A stretch of 64,000 nucleotides of DNA from Actinokineospora terrae (GCF_900111175.1 NZ_FOGI01000004.1:434001-498000), one strand, 5' to 3'. Shown: positions 24,752 through 34,234, counted from the first letter of the stretch. The notes: generated by a model not told the origin, from the sequence alone. A program made the numbers and translations.

Positions 24752-25596
24752 GCGGTTCCCTTCTCGTCGGCGAGCCTGGCGGCGACCTCGGCGGAGTCGG
24801 CGGCCGCGCCGAAGCGGCGGTCCCGGCGCGCGTAGGTCTCGACCGCCTCCCACAGGTGGATCCGGTCGAAGTCGGGCCACAGGTGGTCCTGGAAGACCAG
24901 CTCGGCGTAGGCGGACTGCCAGAGCATGAAGTTCGAGGTGCGCTGCTCGCCGGAGGGCCGGATGAACAGGTCCACGTCGGGCATCTGCGGCTGGTAGAGG
25001 TACTTGGCGACGGTGCGCTCGTCGACCTTGTCCGGGTTGATCTTGCCTGCCGCGGCGAGCCTGGCGATCTCGCGGGCGGCGTCGCCGATCTCGGCGCGGC
25101 CGCCGTAGTTGATGCACATGGCGAGGTTGAGCACCGTGTTGCCCGCGGTGCGCTCCTCGGCGACCTCGAGCTCCTTGATGACGCTCTGCCACAGCCGCGG
25201 CCTGCGCCCGGCCCAGCGGACCCGCACGCCCATGTCGTCGAGCTCGTCGGTGCGGCCGCGGATGACCTCGCGGGTGAAGCCCATCAGGAAGCGGACCTCC
25301 TCGGGGCTGCGCCGCCAGTTCTCCGTGGAGAACGCGTAGAGCGAGAGCCACCGCACGCCGAGGTCGATGCAGCCGCGGGCCACCTCGACGACCTGGGCCT
25401 CGCCGCGCTTGTGGCCCTCGACCCGGGTCAGCCCGCGCTGGTTGGCCCACCGCCCGTTGCCGTCCATCACGATCGCCACGTGCTTGGGCACGAACTCCAG
25501 CGGGATCGCGGGCGGGCGCGCGCCGGAGGGGTGCGGCTCGGGTGGGGCGACCGGTCGCCCCGCATCGGACCTGCTGGTCCGCCGCCGCCGCAACAT
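24748..25596 (-). CDS. uppS: Isoprenyl transferase (undecaprenyl/decaprenyl diphosphate synthase)
   Basis: The 282-residue cis-prenyltransferase makes the lipid carrier for cell-wall polymers. Catalytic and substrate motifs are present: [18 protein letters not shown] with the essential Asp, the [10 protein letters not shown] block, and [24 protein letters not shown] near the C-terminus. The N-terminus has a basic, Pro-rich extension. The ATG at 25596 is preferred; GTG codons at 25602, 25608 and 25614 also lie behind the GGAGG site. It is followed by the coupled YbjN-like gene. In M. tuberculosis the corresponding Rv2361c is likewise next to recO; here two Ig-like genes intervene. Confidence 0.93.
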   Translation of the reverse strand: MLRRRRTSRSDAGRPVAPPEPHPSGARPPAIPLEFVPKHVAIVMDGNGRWANQRGLTRVEGHKRGEAQVVEVARGCIDLGVRWLSLYAFSTENWRRSPEEVRFLMGFTREVIRGRTDELDDMGVRVRWAGRRPRLWQSVIKELEVAEERTAGNTVLNLAMCINYGGRAEIGDAAREIARLAAAGKINPDKVDERTVAKYLYQPQMPDVDLFIRPSGEQRTSNFMLWQSAYAELVFQDHLWPDFDRIHLWEAVETYARRDRRFGAAADSAEVAARLADEKGTA

Positions 25597-25763
25597 CGCC
25601 ACACACACCTCCACCGGGATCGGCCAAGCCGGTCGGAAATGCTACCGGCGCCCCCCGCCGGGCACGGGGCGCCCCAGTTCGTCCACCGCTCACCTCCGGG
25701 TGCGCTCCGGTACACCTCGCCCGCGACGTCCCCGGTGAGAGCGGCACGAAGGGGCGACGGGGC

Positions 25764-27005
25764 ATGCGGGTTCGGCACATCTTGTTGGCGTTGGCGGTAC
25801 TCGTGGCCGGGATGGTCGTCACGGGCACCGCGGCGGCCGCGCCCACGGGGCCGCCGGTGGTGGGGACCCTGCGGGACTTCCCGACGTCGGGCACCGCCGA
25901 CGCGGCGCCGTGGTACCGGACCTCGGGGCCGTGCCCGGTCGGCACGATGAGTTCCGACATCGTCATCGACGGCCACGGGCTGACCAGCGCGGTCGCCAAA
26001 CCGCTCAACGACGTGGAGGTGTCGACCTCGGCACCGTTCTTCATCGCGCAGAACGACACGTTCCGCTACATCGCCACCGCGCACGGCACCACCCTGCAAG
26101 GCAAGTACACCGTGTCCGCGCGGTGCGTCGACCCGTTCTCGGGCGAGGTGCTTGGCGTGTTCCGGGTCGACATCGTCTTCCTCAACCCGAACAGCTGGGT
26201 ACGGTCTCCAACCGCGCCCACCATCGCTATGGCGATCGCGCCAGGTGACGTTGTCGCGGAAGGCAGCCCGGTGACGCTGTCTGCGCAGGTTGGACCTGCC
26301 GACATCAGTGGGACCGTGCAGTTCTTCGACGGCGCCACACCGATCAGCTCGCAGATGCCGTACCCGGGTGGGCCCTACGCGGTCACCACCAGCGCGCTCA
26401 TCCCCGGCGTGCACACCCTGACCACCCGGTTCGCCCCGTACGACCTGATCGATGGCCCCAGTGCGTCGACCTCGCTGGTCCTGCAGGTCACCTCGGGCGC
26501 GGTGGCGACGGCGAGGCAGAACATCAGCACCGAGGTGCTCGCGGGCGAACTGCTGGTCAGCGTGCCGAACCAGGGCGTCGTCCTGCCCGCGCCGGTGATG
26601 TTGCCGGACGGGTCGATGCTGACGACGTCCGGTCAGCTCAACCCGATCACCGTCATCGACACCCGCGCGGGCAACCCGGGGTGGACCCTCTCCGGTCAGG
26701 TCGGCGACTTCACCGCGGGCCCGAACCGGATCAACGGCGCCAACCTCGGGTGGGTACCGGGGCTGGTGAGCTCGGCCGCGGCCCAGTCCGTCCGGGTCGG
26801 CAACGCCGTTCCCCCGGCAGAGGCCATCGAACCCGGCGCTGTCCCCCCAGCGGACCGAGGGCTCGCCGCCGCCCGCACCTTGGCGGACGCCTCGGCCGCG
26901 CACGGCAACGGAACAGCGACCATGACGGCCCTCTTGGCGCTCAAGGTCCCCACGTCCACCGTCGCGGGCACCTACACCGCGATCCTCACCCTCACCGCGA
27001 TCTAG
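25764..27005 (+). CDS. Secreted Ig-like protein with WxL-like C-terminal domain (paralogue 1)
   Basis: The 413-residue protein has a signal peptide (about 1-29, ending TAAAA-PTG). An N-terminal domain with two cysteines (SGPCPVG and SARCVD) is followed by one Ig-like domain (about 155-240, SPVTLSAQVGPADISGTVQFFDG). The C-terminal domain of about 160 residues resembles WxL domains of Firmicutes: TVIDTRAGNPGWTLSGQV, INGANLGWVP and a final TSTVAGTYTAILTLTAI. WxL domains attach proteins to peptidoglycan non-covalently. There is no sortase signal or membrane anchor. The ATG at 25764 gives the signal peptide. A longer paralogue follows 77 bases downstream. Confidence 0.78.
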   Translation: MRVRHILLALAVLVAGMVVTGTAAAAPTGPPVVGTLRDFPTSGTADAAPWYRTSGPCPVGTMSSDIVIDGHGLTSAVAKPLNDVEVSTSAPFFIAQNDTFRYIATAHGTTLQGKYTVSARCVDPFSGEVLGVFRVDIVFLNPNSWVRSPTAPTIAMAIAPGDVVAEGSPVTLSAQVGPADISGTVQFFDGATPISSQMPYPGGPYAVTTSALIPGVHTLTTRFAPYDLIDGPSASTSLVLQVTSGAVATARQNISTEVLAGELLVSVPNQGVVLPAPVMLPDGSMLTTSGQLNPITVIDTRAGNPGWTLSGQVGDFTAGPNRINGANLGWVPGLVSSAAAQSVRVGNAVPPAEAIEPGAVPPADRGLAAARTLADASAAHGNGTATMTALLALKVPTSTVAGTYTAILTLTAI

Positions 27006-27082
27006 GGGCTCCACCCCCGAACCCTGCGCCTTCGGTCCTTGCTCGATCTCAACGATGAGAACGAAAGAAGGGGCTCAACGAA

Positions 27083-28615
27083 ATGCGCGTTCGCACTATC
27101 CTTGCCGCCGCGGTGATCGCGGTGGCGACAGTGGGCGTGGTGGGCACCGCGTCGGCACAGGCGGAACGGCCCAGCGGAACGCTCGGTGGCCTGTCCGTCA
27201 ACCGGTCCAGCGGCACCGACACCACGACCCAGGTCTACCAAACGCAGTCCGGGTGTCCCCAGGGAACCGATGTCTGGGACCTGACCGTGTACGGGCCGGG
27301 TGGGTTCAGCAACGGCCTGCGCGCCACGGACCCGACGAACGTCGGCCTCTCGACGCTGGGCGGGTTCTTCGCCCCGCAGGACCGGTCGTTCCGGGAGATC
27401 GCGGCGGCGAACGGCACAACGATCACGGCGGGCGGCTACACCGTCGTGCTCACCTGCCGCGAGTCGTTCACCGCCACGGTCCTGGGCACGTTCACCGTGG
27501 ACGTCGAGTTCGCCTCGCCCATCGAGTACATCGTCCAGGTGGCGGAGCAGACGTACACGGCCGTGTCCGCCTACCCGGCGGCCAGGAGCGCGCGGGGCAC
27601 GTCGATCGCCCTGTCCGCGTACGTGTACCCGGTGAACGCGACCGGGCTCGTCACCTTCCGCAGCAACGGCGCGGTGGTGGGGACCGCCCGGGTCTCCGGC
27701 GGTCGCGCGGACCTGACCACGACCGCGTTGCCGGTGGGGGTGTTGGCGCTGACCGCGACCTTCACCGGTGACCGACCGCTGTTCTCCGGTTCCACGTCGT
27801 CACCGGTCGGGCATCAGGTCTATCCCGTACCGGGAATCGCGTTCTCCGTGTCCCCTGGGAACCGGGTCACGCCAGGGAGTCCCGTCACGCTCACCGCGAC
27901 GACGGCACCGCTCGACATCACCGGCAGCGTGCAGTTCTTCGACGGCAACACCTCCATCACCGATCCGCGACCGGTGACCAACGGCGTCGTCACCGGAGTC
28001 ACCGACCGCCTCACTCTCGGGAGGCACACGCTCACCGCGCGGCTTCATCCCAACGACACCATCTTCTCCACTCAGGTGTCCCCGCCTATCGCCGTCGATG
28101 TGGTGGGGATCGCCGATAGTGCAACCGAGAACATCTCCACGACAGTGCTACCCGGTGCGTTGCTGATCAGTGTGGACAACCGGGAGGTGGTGTTGCCGTC
28201 GCCGGTGATGACTCCGGATGGTGGGCGGTTGGTGACGAGCGGGGTGCTCAACCCGGTGACGGTCATCGACACCCGTGCGGGCAACCCGGGGTGGAACGTC
28301 TCCGGGCAGGTGAGCGATTTCGCGTCGGGTCCGAATCGGATCAACGGCGCCAATCTCGGGTGGTCGCCCCGGTTGCTCGACAAGTCCCCGGTGCAGGCCG
28401 TGTTCCCCGGGTCCGCCGTGCCGACTGCGAACGCCATCGCGCCTGGGGCCACGCCGGGGTCGGGGCAGGGGCTCGTGTCGGCGCGGAGCATGGCGCTGGC
28501 GGCGCCGCTGGGCGGTAACGGGACGGCGCGGCTGACCGCTGACCTCTCCCTCGCCGTGCCGACGTCCACCGTGGCGGGGACCTACTCCGCGACGTTGACG
28601 CTCACCGCGATCTAG
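27083..28615 (+). CDS. Secreted Ig-like protein with WxL-like C-terminal domain (paralogue 2)
   Basis: The 510-residue protein is a tandem paralogue of the preceding gene. It shares the signal peptide (MRVRTILAAAV), the two-cysteine N-terminal domain (QSGCPQG, LTCRES) and the C-terminal WxL-like domain (TVIDTRAGNPGWNVSGQV, ANLGWSP, TSTVAGTYSATLTLTAI). It has two Ig-like domains (about 170-250 and 255-340) instead of one. The extra domain accounts for most of the length difference. Its stop codon overlaps that of recO by 4 bases, head to head. Both genes are probably one transcript starting upstream of 25764. Role: a surface structural or adhesive protein is plausible but not shown. Confidence 0.8.
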   Translation: MRVRTILAAAVIAVATVGVVGTASAQAERPSGTLGGLSVNRSSGTDTTTQVYQTQSGCPQGTDVWDLTVYGPGGFSNGLRATDPTNVGLSTLGGFFAPQDRSFREIAAANGTTITAGGYTVVLTCRESFTATVLGTFTVDVEFASPIEYIVQVAEQTYTAVSAYPAARSARGTSIALSAYVYPVNATGLVTFRSNGAVVGTARVSGGRADLTTTALPVGVLALTATFTGDRPLFSGSTSSPVGHQVYPVPGIAFSVSPGNRVTPGSPVTLTATTAPLDITGSVQFFDGNTSITDPRPVTNGVVTGVTDRLTLGRHTLTARLHPNDTIFSTQVSPPIAVDVVGIADSATENISTTVLPGALLISVDNREVVLPSPVMTPDGGRLVTSGVLNPVTVIDTRAGNPGWNVSGQVSDFASGPNRINGANLGWSPRLLDKSPVQAVFPGSAVPTANAIAPGATPGSGQGLVSARSMALAAPLGGNGTARLTADLSLAVPTSTVAGTYSATLTLTAI

Positions 28616-29355
28616 GGCTGGAAGGGGCGGCGCTCGACCAGCGGCAGGGAGCGCAACTGGCGTTCCAGGTGCCACTGCAACAGCGCCGCCACCAGCCCGC
28701 TGACCTCCCGGCGGGTCGACTCGCCGGTGCCTTCCGCGCTGTCCCACCTGCCGTTGGCGAGGGAGTCCATCAGCCGCAGCACCTCGATCGGCGGGCTGAC
28801 CGACCCCGGTGGCTTGCACCGGGGGCAGACCGACCCTCCCGCGTGGACGCTGAACGCGCGGTGCGGGCCCGGGTCGCCGCAGCGGGCGCACTCGGTGATG
28901 GCAGGCGACCAACCCGCGAAGGCCATGGCGCGCAACAAGAACGCGTCGAGCACCAGGGACGCGTCACGCTCCCCATCGGCCAGTGCGCGCAGTGCGCCCG
29001 CGACGAGCAGGTAGAGGCGGAGCACCGGCTCGCCCTCTTCGGCCGACATCCGGTCCGCGGTCTCTAGCACCGCGCAGGCGGCGGTATAGCGCTGGTAGTC
29101 GCCGACGATGCCCGCGCCGAACGCGTCGAGCGTCTGCACCTGGGTGATCACGTCGAGCGTGCGGCCGGTGTAGAACTGCACGTCGACGTGCGCGAACGGC
29201 TCGACCCGGGCGCCGAGTCGGGAGGTGGTGCGGCGCACACCCTTGGCCACGGCGCGGACCTTGCCGTGCTTCTGGGTGATCAGCGTGATGATCCGGTCCG
29301 CCTCGCCGAGCTTCTGCACGCGCAGCACTACACCGGTGTCGCGGTACAGGCTCAC
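28612..29355 (-). CDS. recO: DNA repair protein RecO
   Basis: The 247-residue protein acts in RecF-pathway repair by loading RecA and annealing strands. It has the N-terminal OB fold (SLYRDTGVVLRVQKLGEADRIITLI), then a helical bundle with a four-cysteine zinc site (CARC and CPRC, about 145-175), the usual RecO layout. The GTG at 29355 gives the family start MSLYRD and a better spacing to GAGAA than the GTG at 29361. The stop overlaps the end of the convergent Ig-like gene. It is downstream of era and a DUF2752 gene, as in other actinomycetes. Confidence 0.95.
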   Translation of the reverse strand: MSLYRDTGVVLRVQKLGEADRIITLITQKHGKVRAVAKGVRRTTSRLGARVEPFAHVDVQFYTGRTLDVITQVQTLDAFGAGIVGDYQRYTAACAVLETADRMSAEEGEPVLRLYLLVAGALRALADGERDASLVLDAFLLRAMAFAGWSPAITECARCGDPGPHRAFSVHAGGSVCPRCKPPGSVSPPIEVLRLMDSLANGRWDSAEGTGESTRREVSGLVAALLQWHLERQLRSLPLVERRPFQP

Positions 29356-29365
29356 CGGCACATTC

Positions 29366-29668
29366 TCACACGTACAGCCCGGTGCCCGGCACGTTGCGCG
29401 CCACCGACCACAGCACCAGCACCGCCACCGCGGCCACCCGCGCCCACGGCCGGTCCAGCCAGGTCGTCACCGCGCGGCCGCGGACCCGCCGCAGCACCCA
29501 CGCGACGGCCACCCACGCGTACAGCGCGACGAACACCAGGGCCACGGCGTTGTACCGGACCGCGTCGGCGAACCGGCCGTCGAGCAGGGCCAGCGCCATC
29601 CGGGAGCCACCGCAGCCGGGGCAGCACAGGCCGGTCAGCGCCTTGATCGGGCAGACCGGCCAGTCCAC
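29366..29668 (-). CDS. DUF2752 membrane protein
   Basis: The 100-residue product carries the DUF2752 signature TGLCCPGCGGSRM near its N-terminus, followed by two predicted membrane helices (about 42-60 and 78-93). The usual first helix of the family is missing, so it is a short version. The GTG lies one base beyond the era stop, suggesting translational coupling. The CCPGCGG motif looks like a metal or redox site, but no function is known. It separates era from recO. Confidence 0.75.
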   Translation of the reverse strand: MDWPVCPIKALTGLCCPGCGGSRMALALLDGRFADAVRYNAVALVFVALYAWVAVAWVLRRVRGRAVTTWLDRPWARVAAVAVLVLWSVARNVPGTGLYV

Positions 29669-29669
29669 G

Positions 29670-30578
29670 TCAGAACCCGAGGCGGCGCAACTGCTTGGGG
29701 TCGCGCTGCCAGTCCTTGGCGACCTTGACGTGCAGGTCCAGGTACACCCGGGTGCCGAGCAGGACCTCGATCTGGCGGCGCGCGGTCGACCCGACGTGCT
29801 TGAGCCGCTCGCCGCGGTGCCCGAGCACGATGCCCTTCTGGCTGGAGCGCTCCACGTACAGCAGCGCGTGCACGTCGATCATGTCGTCGCGGCCCTCGCG
29901 CGGGACCATCTCCTCGATGGTGACGGCGATGGAGTGCGGCAGCTCGTCGCGCACGCCCTCCAGCGCGGCCTCCCGGATCAGCTCGGCGACCAGCGTGGTC
30001 TCCGGCTCGTCGGTCAGCTCGCCGCCCGGGTAGAGCTGCGGGCCCTCCGGCATCCTGGCCACCAGCAGGTCGGTCAGGGTGGCCACCTGGAACCCGTCCA
30101 CCGCCGACACCGGGACCAGCTCGGCGAACTCCATGACCTCCTGCAGCGCCAGCAGCTGCTCGCCGACCTGGTCGGCGGACACCAGGTCGGTCTTGGTGAC
30201 GATGCCGATGACCGGGGTGCGCTTGGCGACCTTGGTCAGCTCGGCGGCGATGAACCGGTCCCCCGGTCCCACCTTCTGGTCGGCAGGCACGCAGAAGCCG
30301 ACCACGTCGACCTCCGACCAGGTCTCCCGGACGATGTCGTTGAGCCGCTGGCCGAGCAGGGTGCGCGGCCGGTGCAGGCCGGGGGTGTCGACGATCACGA
30401 GTTGGGCGTCGTCGCGGTGCACGATGCCGCGGATGGCGTGGCGGGTGGTCTGCGGCTTGCTCGAGGTGATGGCGACCTTGCTGCCGACCAACGCGTTGGT
30501 CAGCGTCGACTTCCCCGCGTTGGGCCTGCCGACGAAGCAGGCGAATCCGGAACGATGGCCCTGCGCGGTGCTTGTCAC
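29670..30578 (-). CDS. era: GTPase Era
   Basis: The 302-residue GTPase binds 16S rRNA and assists 30S maturation. G-motifs are clear: GRPNAGKST (G1), the TTRH switch, DTPGLH (G3), TKTD (G4) and VSAV (G5). The C-terminal KH domain has the SQKGIVLGHRGERLKHVG loop, followed by LDLHVKVAKDWQRD. The GTG at 30578 is chosen over the preceding TTG at 30581. It lies just after the ferredoxin-like gene, in the conserved phoH-ybeY-CorC-Era block. All members point to ribosome maturation and RNA quality control. Confidence 0.96.
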   Translation of the reverse strand: MTSTAQGHRSGFACFVGRPNAGKSTLTNALVGSKVAITSSKPQTTRHAIRGIVHRDDAQLVIVDTPGLHRPRTLLGQRLNDIVRETWSEVDVVGFCVPADQKVGPGDRFIAAELTKVAKRTPVIGIVTKTDLVSADQVGEQLLALQEVMEFAELVPVSAVDGFQVATLTDLLVARMPEGPQLYPGGELTDEPETTLVAELIREAALEGVRDELPHSIAVTIEEMVPREGRDDMIDVHALLYVERSSQKGIVLGHRGERLKHVGSTARRQIEVLLGTRVYLDLHVKVAKDWQRDPKQLRRLGF

Positions 30579-30582
30579 CAAG

Positions 30583-30924
30583 TCATTGTGCCCTTGCGCT
30601 CCCCGGCGGGCTGACGCGGTTCAGCTCCAGGGCGGCAGGCAGGTCGGCGACACCGGGTCCGCCGGCGTCCAGCCAGGCCTCGATGTCGTCGAGGACGCCG
30701 TCGTCGAGGACGAACCCGAGCCAGACCGGTTTGCCGCCCTTGGCCTGCACGACGACCACGTTGGAGGTCTCGCAGGTGTCCAGGCACTCGGAGACGCGGA
30801 CCTTGCCGCCGTGCCTGGCCGCGATGGCGCGCAGGCGGCTGACCTGGGCGCCGTGGTTGACGGTGGGGTGCTTCTTGACCGTCCCGCAGCAGCAGTCCCG
30901 GCAGACGGTGACGAGGACGCTCAC
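30583..30924 (-). CDS. Thioredoxin-like [2Fe-2S] ferredoxin domain protein
   Basis: The 113-residue product begins VLVTVCRDCCCGTVKKHP and later has SECLDTCETSNVVVV. The spacing of the Cys residues resembles the thioredoxin-fold ferredoxins (two cysteines in the N-terminal loop and a CxxxC later). It could therefore carry a 2Fe-2S cluster and serve as an electron carrier. The start overlaps the stop of the deaminase-like gene by 4 bases. The redox partner is unknown. Era follows directly downstream. Confidence 0.7.
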   Translation of the reverse strand: MSVLVTVCRDCCCGTVKKHPTVNHGAQVSRLRAIAARHGGKVRVSECLDTCETSNVVVVQAKGGKPVWLGFVLDDGVLDDIEAWLDAGGPGVADLPAALELNRVSPPGSARAQ

Positions 30925-31256
30925 CGCAGCACGTCGACGACGGTGCCCGAGGCGTCGGCGCGCAGCACCGGCACGCCCGCGGTGAGGTCGCGGGCGGCGG
31001 CGAGCGAGTCGGCGTCGACCTCGCCGGAGTCGGTGACCACGGCGGCGGCCTCCAGGCCCTCGGCGCCGCTGGAGACGGCGGCGGCCACGGCGGCCTGCAG
31101 CGCGGTGAGCCGCAGCGAGGGCAGGGCGACGGTGGCCGCGGCGTAGGTGCGGCCGTCGGTGTCGCGGACCGCGGCGCCCTCGGCGGCACCGGTGCGCGCC
31201 CGGCTGGACCGCGCGAGGGTGACGATCTTGGCGTCCTCCTGGTCGAGCTCAGCCAC
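30921..31256 (-). CDS. Degenerate cytidine-deaminase-like protein
   Basis: The 111-residue protein aligns by pattern with small cytidine deaminases (DQEDAKIVTLARSSRARTGA, RTYAAATVALPSLRLTALQAAVAAAVSSG) but lacks the zinc ligands. The expected (C/H)AE motif reads LTALQ, and no PCxxC follows. It is thus most likely catalytically inactive. It corresponds in position and size to Rv2365c of M. tuberculosis. The GTG at 31256 overlaps the stop of the CorC-like gene and has a GAGGAG site at good spacing; a GTG at 31262 is possible. Its constant position between CorC-like and Era genes suggests a conserved non-catalytic role. Confidence 0.72.
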   Translation of the reverse strand: MAELDQEDAKIVTLARSSRARTGAAEGAAVRDTDGRTYAAATVALPSLRLTALQAAVAAAVSSGAEGLEAAAVVTDSGEVDADSLAAARDLTAGVPVLRADASGTVVDVLR

Positions 31257-32589
31257 GCTCACCGCTCCTCTCCCACTCCTGTTCGTCGACCGGGGTGGTG
31301 TCGACGTCCGCGGGCTCCGGCCGTTCGATCGGGCGCACCACCACGGAGGTGATCCGCACCCGGCCCCGGTTGTCCTTGCCGCCCTCGGCTCGGAACCGTA
31401 GCCCGGTGATCTCCGCCTCGGCGCCGGGAAGTGGCACACGTCCCAGCCGCTGGGCGAGCAGGCCGCCGACGGTCTCCACGTCCTGGCCCTCCAGCCGCAG
31501 CCCGAACAGCGCGCCGAGGTCCTCCACCGGCAGCCGGGAGCTGACCCGGACCGCGCCGTCGTCGAGGTGCTCGACCGGCGGCCGGTCGTCGGTGTCGGAC
31601 TCGTCGGTGATCTCGCCGACGATCTCCTCCAGGATGTCCTCGATGGTCAGCAGGCCCGCGGTGCCGCCGTACTCGTCGACGGCGATGGCGATGTGGTTCT
31701 TGGACACCTGCATCTCGCGCAGCAGGTCGTCGAGCCGCTTGGTGTCGGGCACGAACACCGCCGCGCCCATCACCTCGACCAGCGGGACCGGCCGGTCGCC
31801 CGCCTCGAGCCCGGCGCGCACCAGGTCCTTGAGGTTGACCACGCCGACCACGTCGTCGACGCTCTCGCCGATCACCGGGATGCGGGTGTAGCCGGTGCGC
31901 AGCGACAGCGCGAGGGCCTGGCGGCCGGACTTGGCCTGCTCGATCCACACCATCTCGGTGCGCGGGACCATCACCTCGCGGGCGATCGTGCCGCGCAGCT
32001 CGAACACCGAGTGGATCATCTCGCGCTCGTCGGCGTCGACGACGCCGCGCTCCTCGGCCATGTCGACCAGCTCGCGCAGCTCCACCTCGGACGAGAACGG
32101 CCCTTCCCGGAAGCCCTTACCGGGGGTGATGGCGTTACCGACGAGGATCAGGAAACGAGAGAGAGGGCCCAGGATCGAGCCTAGGACCCGCACGGGCGCG
32201 GCGGCGAGGAGACCGACGCCGTAGGGGTGCTGGCGGCCGATGGTGCGCGGCCCGACCCCGACGAGCACGTACGACACGACGATCATGCCGAGCGCGGCGA
32301 CCAGGCCGGACACCCAGGCGGGGCTGATCGAGCGGGCGCAGACGAAGGTGACCAGCACCGTGGCGGCGAGCTCGCAGCCCAGCCGCAGCAGGAGCAGCAG
32401 GTTGATGTGCCTGGGCCGCTCGGCGACCACGGCGAGCAGCTGCTTGGCGCCCGCGCGCCCGGAGCGCAGCAGGCCCTCGACCCTGGCCTTGGACACCGCC
32501 GACAGGGAGGCGTCGGCGGCGGCGAAGCACCCCGCGGCGAGGATGAGCAGGACGGCGATGACCAGCAGACCGGCCGAATCGGCGGACAC
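31249..32589 (-). CDS. CNNM/CorC-family transporter-like protein with CBS domains
   Basis: The 446-residue protein has an N-terminal DUF21/CNNM membrane domain of three to four helices (about 5-140, starting LLVIAVLLILAAGCFAAADA). A CBS pair (about 200-330, with VMVPRTEMVWIEQ and VDEYGGTAGLLTIEDILEEIVGEI) and a C-terminal CorC_HlyC domain (about 345-430) follow. Relatives act in magnesium export or resistance. The usual family motif E-x-A at the start of DUF21 is replaced by AAADASLSAVSKAR, a common variant. It is placed between ybeY and the deaminase-like gene in the conserved block, with the stop overlapping the next start. Confidence 0.88.
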   Translation of the reverse strand: MSADSAGLLVIAVLLILAAGCFAAADASLSAVSKARVEGLLRSGRAGAKQLLAVVAERPRHINLLLLLRLGCELAATVLVTFVCARSISPAWVSGLVAALGMIVVSYVLVGVGPRTIGRQHPYGVGLLAAAPVRVLGSILGPLSRFLILVGNAITPGKGFREGPFSSEVELRELVDMAEERGVVDADEREMIHSVFELRGTIAREVMVPRTEMVWIEQAKSGRQALALSLRTGYTRIPVIGESVDDVVGVVNLKDLVRAGLEAGDRPVPLVEVMGAAVFVPDTKRLDDLLREMQVSKNHIAIAVDEYGGTAGLLTIEDILEEIVGEITDESDTDDRPPVEHLDDGAVRVSSRLPVEDLGALFGLRLEGQDVETVGGLLAQRLGRVPLPGAEAEITGLRFRAEGGKDNRGRVRITSVVVRPIERPEPADVDTTPVDEQEWERSGERG

Positions 32590-32595
32590 CTCGGG

Positions 32596-33135
32596 TCAGT
32601 CCTCCGGTTCGGTGAGGCCGACCGCGCCGAGCAGCTTGTCGTCCTCGACGCGTTGGGCGGCGCGCCGCTTGGCGTCGGCGGCGGCGGTGCGGAAGTCGGC
32701 CAGGATGCGCTTCTGCAGGGTGAACATCTCGCGTTCCTCGGCGGGCTCGGCGTGGTCGTAGCCGAGCAGGTGCAGCACGCCGTGCACGGTCAGCAGGTGC
32801 AGCTCGTCGATGAGGCTGTGGCCCGCGGTGCGCGCCTGGTCCTTGGCGAAGGCCGGGCACAGCACGATGTCGCCGAGCAGCGCGGGGCCGGACTCGGAGG
32901 CGTCGGGGCGACGCGCCGAGTCCAGCTCGTCCATCGGGAAGGCCATCACGTCGGTGGGGCCGGGCAGGTCCATCCAGCGCTCGTGCAGGTCGGCCATGAC
33001 GTCGAGCTCGACGAGCAGGACGGACAGCTCGGCGAGCTTGCTGACGTTCATCCGGTCAAGCGCGAAGCGGGCCGCGGAGACGATGGACGCCTCGTCGACC
33101 GCCACCCCGGACTCGTTGGCGATCTCGATACTCAC
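32596..33135 (-). CDS. ybeY: Endoribonuclease YbeY
   Basis: The 179-residue metalloenzyme processes 16S rRNA and takes part in ribosome quality control. The zinc motif HxxxHxxGxDH is intact as [11 protein letters not shown]. Upstream blocks [17 protein letters not shown] and [11 protein letters not shown] are standard for the family. The C-terminus has an acidic extension. The GTG at 33135 is chosen by homology; its ribosome binding site is weak, consistent with coupling to phoH, which ends 22 bases upstream. Confidence 0.94.
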   Translation of the reverse strand: MSIEIANESGVAVDEASIVSAARFALDRMNVSKLAELSVLLVELDVMADLHERWMDLPGPTDVMAFPMDELDSARRPDASESGPALLGDIVLCPAFAKDQARTAGHSLIDELHLLTVHGVLHLLGYDHAEPAEEREMFTLQKRILADFRTAAADAKRRAAQRVEDDKLLGAVGLTEPED

Positions 33136-33157
33136 CGCGCCATTGTCCCCGCAGGCC

Positions 33158-34234
33158 TCAGCGGCCGCCGCGCCTGCCCCCGGCACGGACCGGGCCGCGC
33201 TGGGTGGCGACGTCGTTCTCGGCCGCGTCCTGCACGACCTGCCAGCGCTCGTAGGCGTCGACGATGTCGCCGACGAGCCGGTGGCGGACCACGTCGGCGC
33301 TGCTGAGCTGCGCGAAGTGCACGTCGTCGACGCCGTCGAGGATCTCCCGGACCACCTTGAGCCCGGAGCGCTGCCCGCCGGGCAGGTCGATCTGGGTGGT
33401 GTCGCCGGTGACCACGATCTTGGAGCCGAAACCGAGCCGGGTGAGGAACATCTTCATCTGCTCCGGCGTGGTGTTCTGCGCCTCGTCGAGGATGATGAAC
33501 GCGTCGTTGAGGGTGCGGCCGCGCATGTAGGCCAGCGGGGCGACCTCGATGGTGCCCGCCTGCATCAGCCGCGGGATCGACTCGGGGTCGATCATGTCGT
33601 GCAGCGCGTCGTAGAGCGGGCGCAGGTACGGGTCGATCTTGTCGAACAGGGTGCCCGGCAGGAAGCCGAGCCGCTCGCCCGCCTCGACCGCGGGCCGGGT
33701 CAGGATGATGCGGCTGACGTGCTTGGCCTGCAGCGACTGGACGGCCTTGGCCATCGCCAGGTACGTCTTGCCGGTACCGGCGGGGCCGATGCCGAAGACG
33801 ATGGTGTTGGCGTCGATGGCGTCGACGTAGTGCTTCTGGTTGAGCGTCTTGGGCCGGATCGTGCGGCCGCGCCTGGAGAGGATGTCGAGGCTGAGCACCT
33901 CGGCGGGCGATTCGGCGGAGTTGGCCGAGAGCATCGCCACGGTGCGGCGGACGGTGTCCGGGCCGACCTGCTGGCCGCGGGCGGCCAGGGTGGTGAGCTC
34001 GGTGAACACGCGCTCGGCGAAGGCGACGTCGGCGGGGTCGCCGGACAGGGTCACCTCGTTGCCGCGCACGTGGACGTCGGCGTCGAGCAGTTCCTCGGCG
34101 AGGCGCAGGTTCTCGTCGCGGGAGCCCAGCAGGGCCAGCACGGCGCCCTCCGGGATCGCGAACCTCGACTGCGCGTCGCGGATCGGCTCAGCAGAAGAAG
34201 GACGGGGGTCTCCCCCAGGTGCGGTACCCGTCAC
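33158..34234 (-). CDS. phoH: PhoH-family ATPase
   Basis: The 358-residue protein has the PhoH P-loop core: [20 protein letters not shown] (Walker A), the [20 protein letters not shown] block and [16 protein letters not shown] (Walker B). A KH-like N-terminal region (about 20-90) is the PhoH1 type. It is predicted to be an RNA helicase-like ATPase working with YbeY, which is next in the operon. The GTG at 34234 is preceded by AGAGAG; the frame is open to 34312, but those extra residues are low-complexity and basic. Confidence 0.9.
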   Translation of the reverse strand: MTGTAPGGDPRPSSAEPIRDAQSRFAIPEGAVLALLGSRDENLRLAEELLDADVHVRGNEVTLSGDPADVAFAERVFTELTTLAARGQQVGPDTVRRTVAMLSANSAESPAEVLSLDILSRRGRTIRPKTLNQKHYVDAIDANTIVFGIGPAGTGKTYLAMAKAVQSLQAKHVSRIILTRPAVEAGERLGFLPGTLFDKIDPYLRPLYDALHDMIDPESIPRLMQAGTIEVAPLAYMRGRTLNDAFIILDEAQNTTPEQMKMFLTRLGFGSKIVVTGDTTQIDLPGGQRSGLKVVREILDGVDDVHFAQLSSADVVRHRLVGDIVDAYERWQVVQDAAENDVATQRGPVRAGGRRGGR

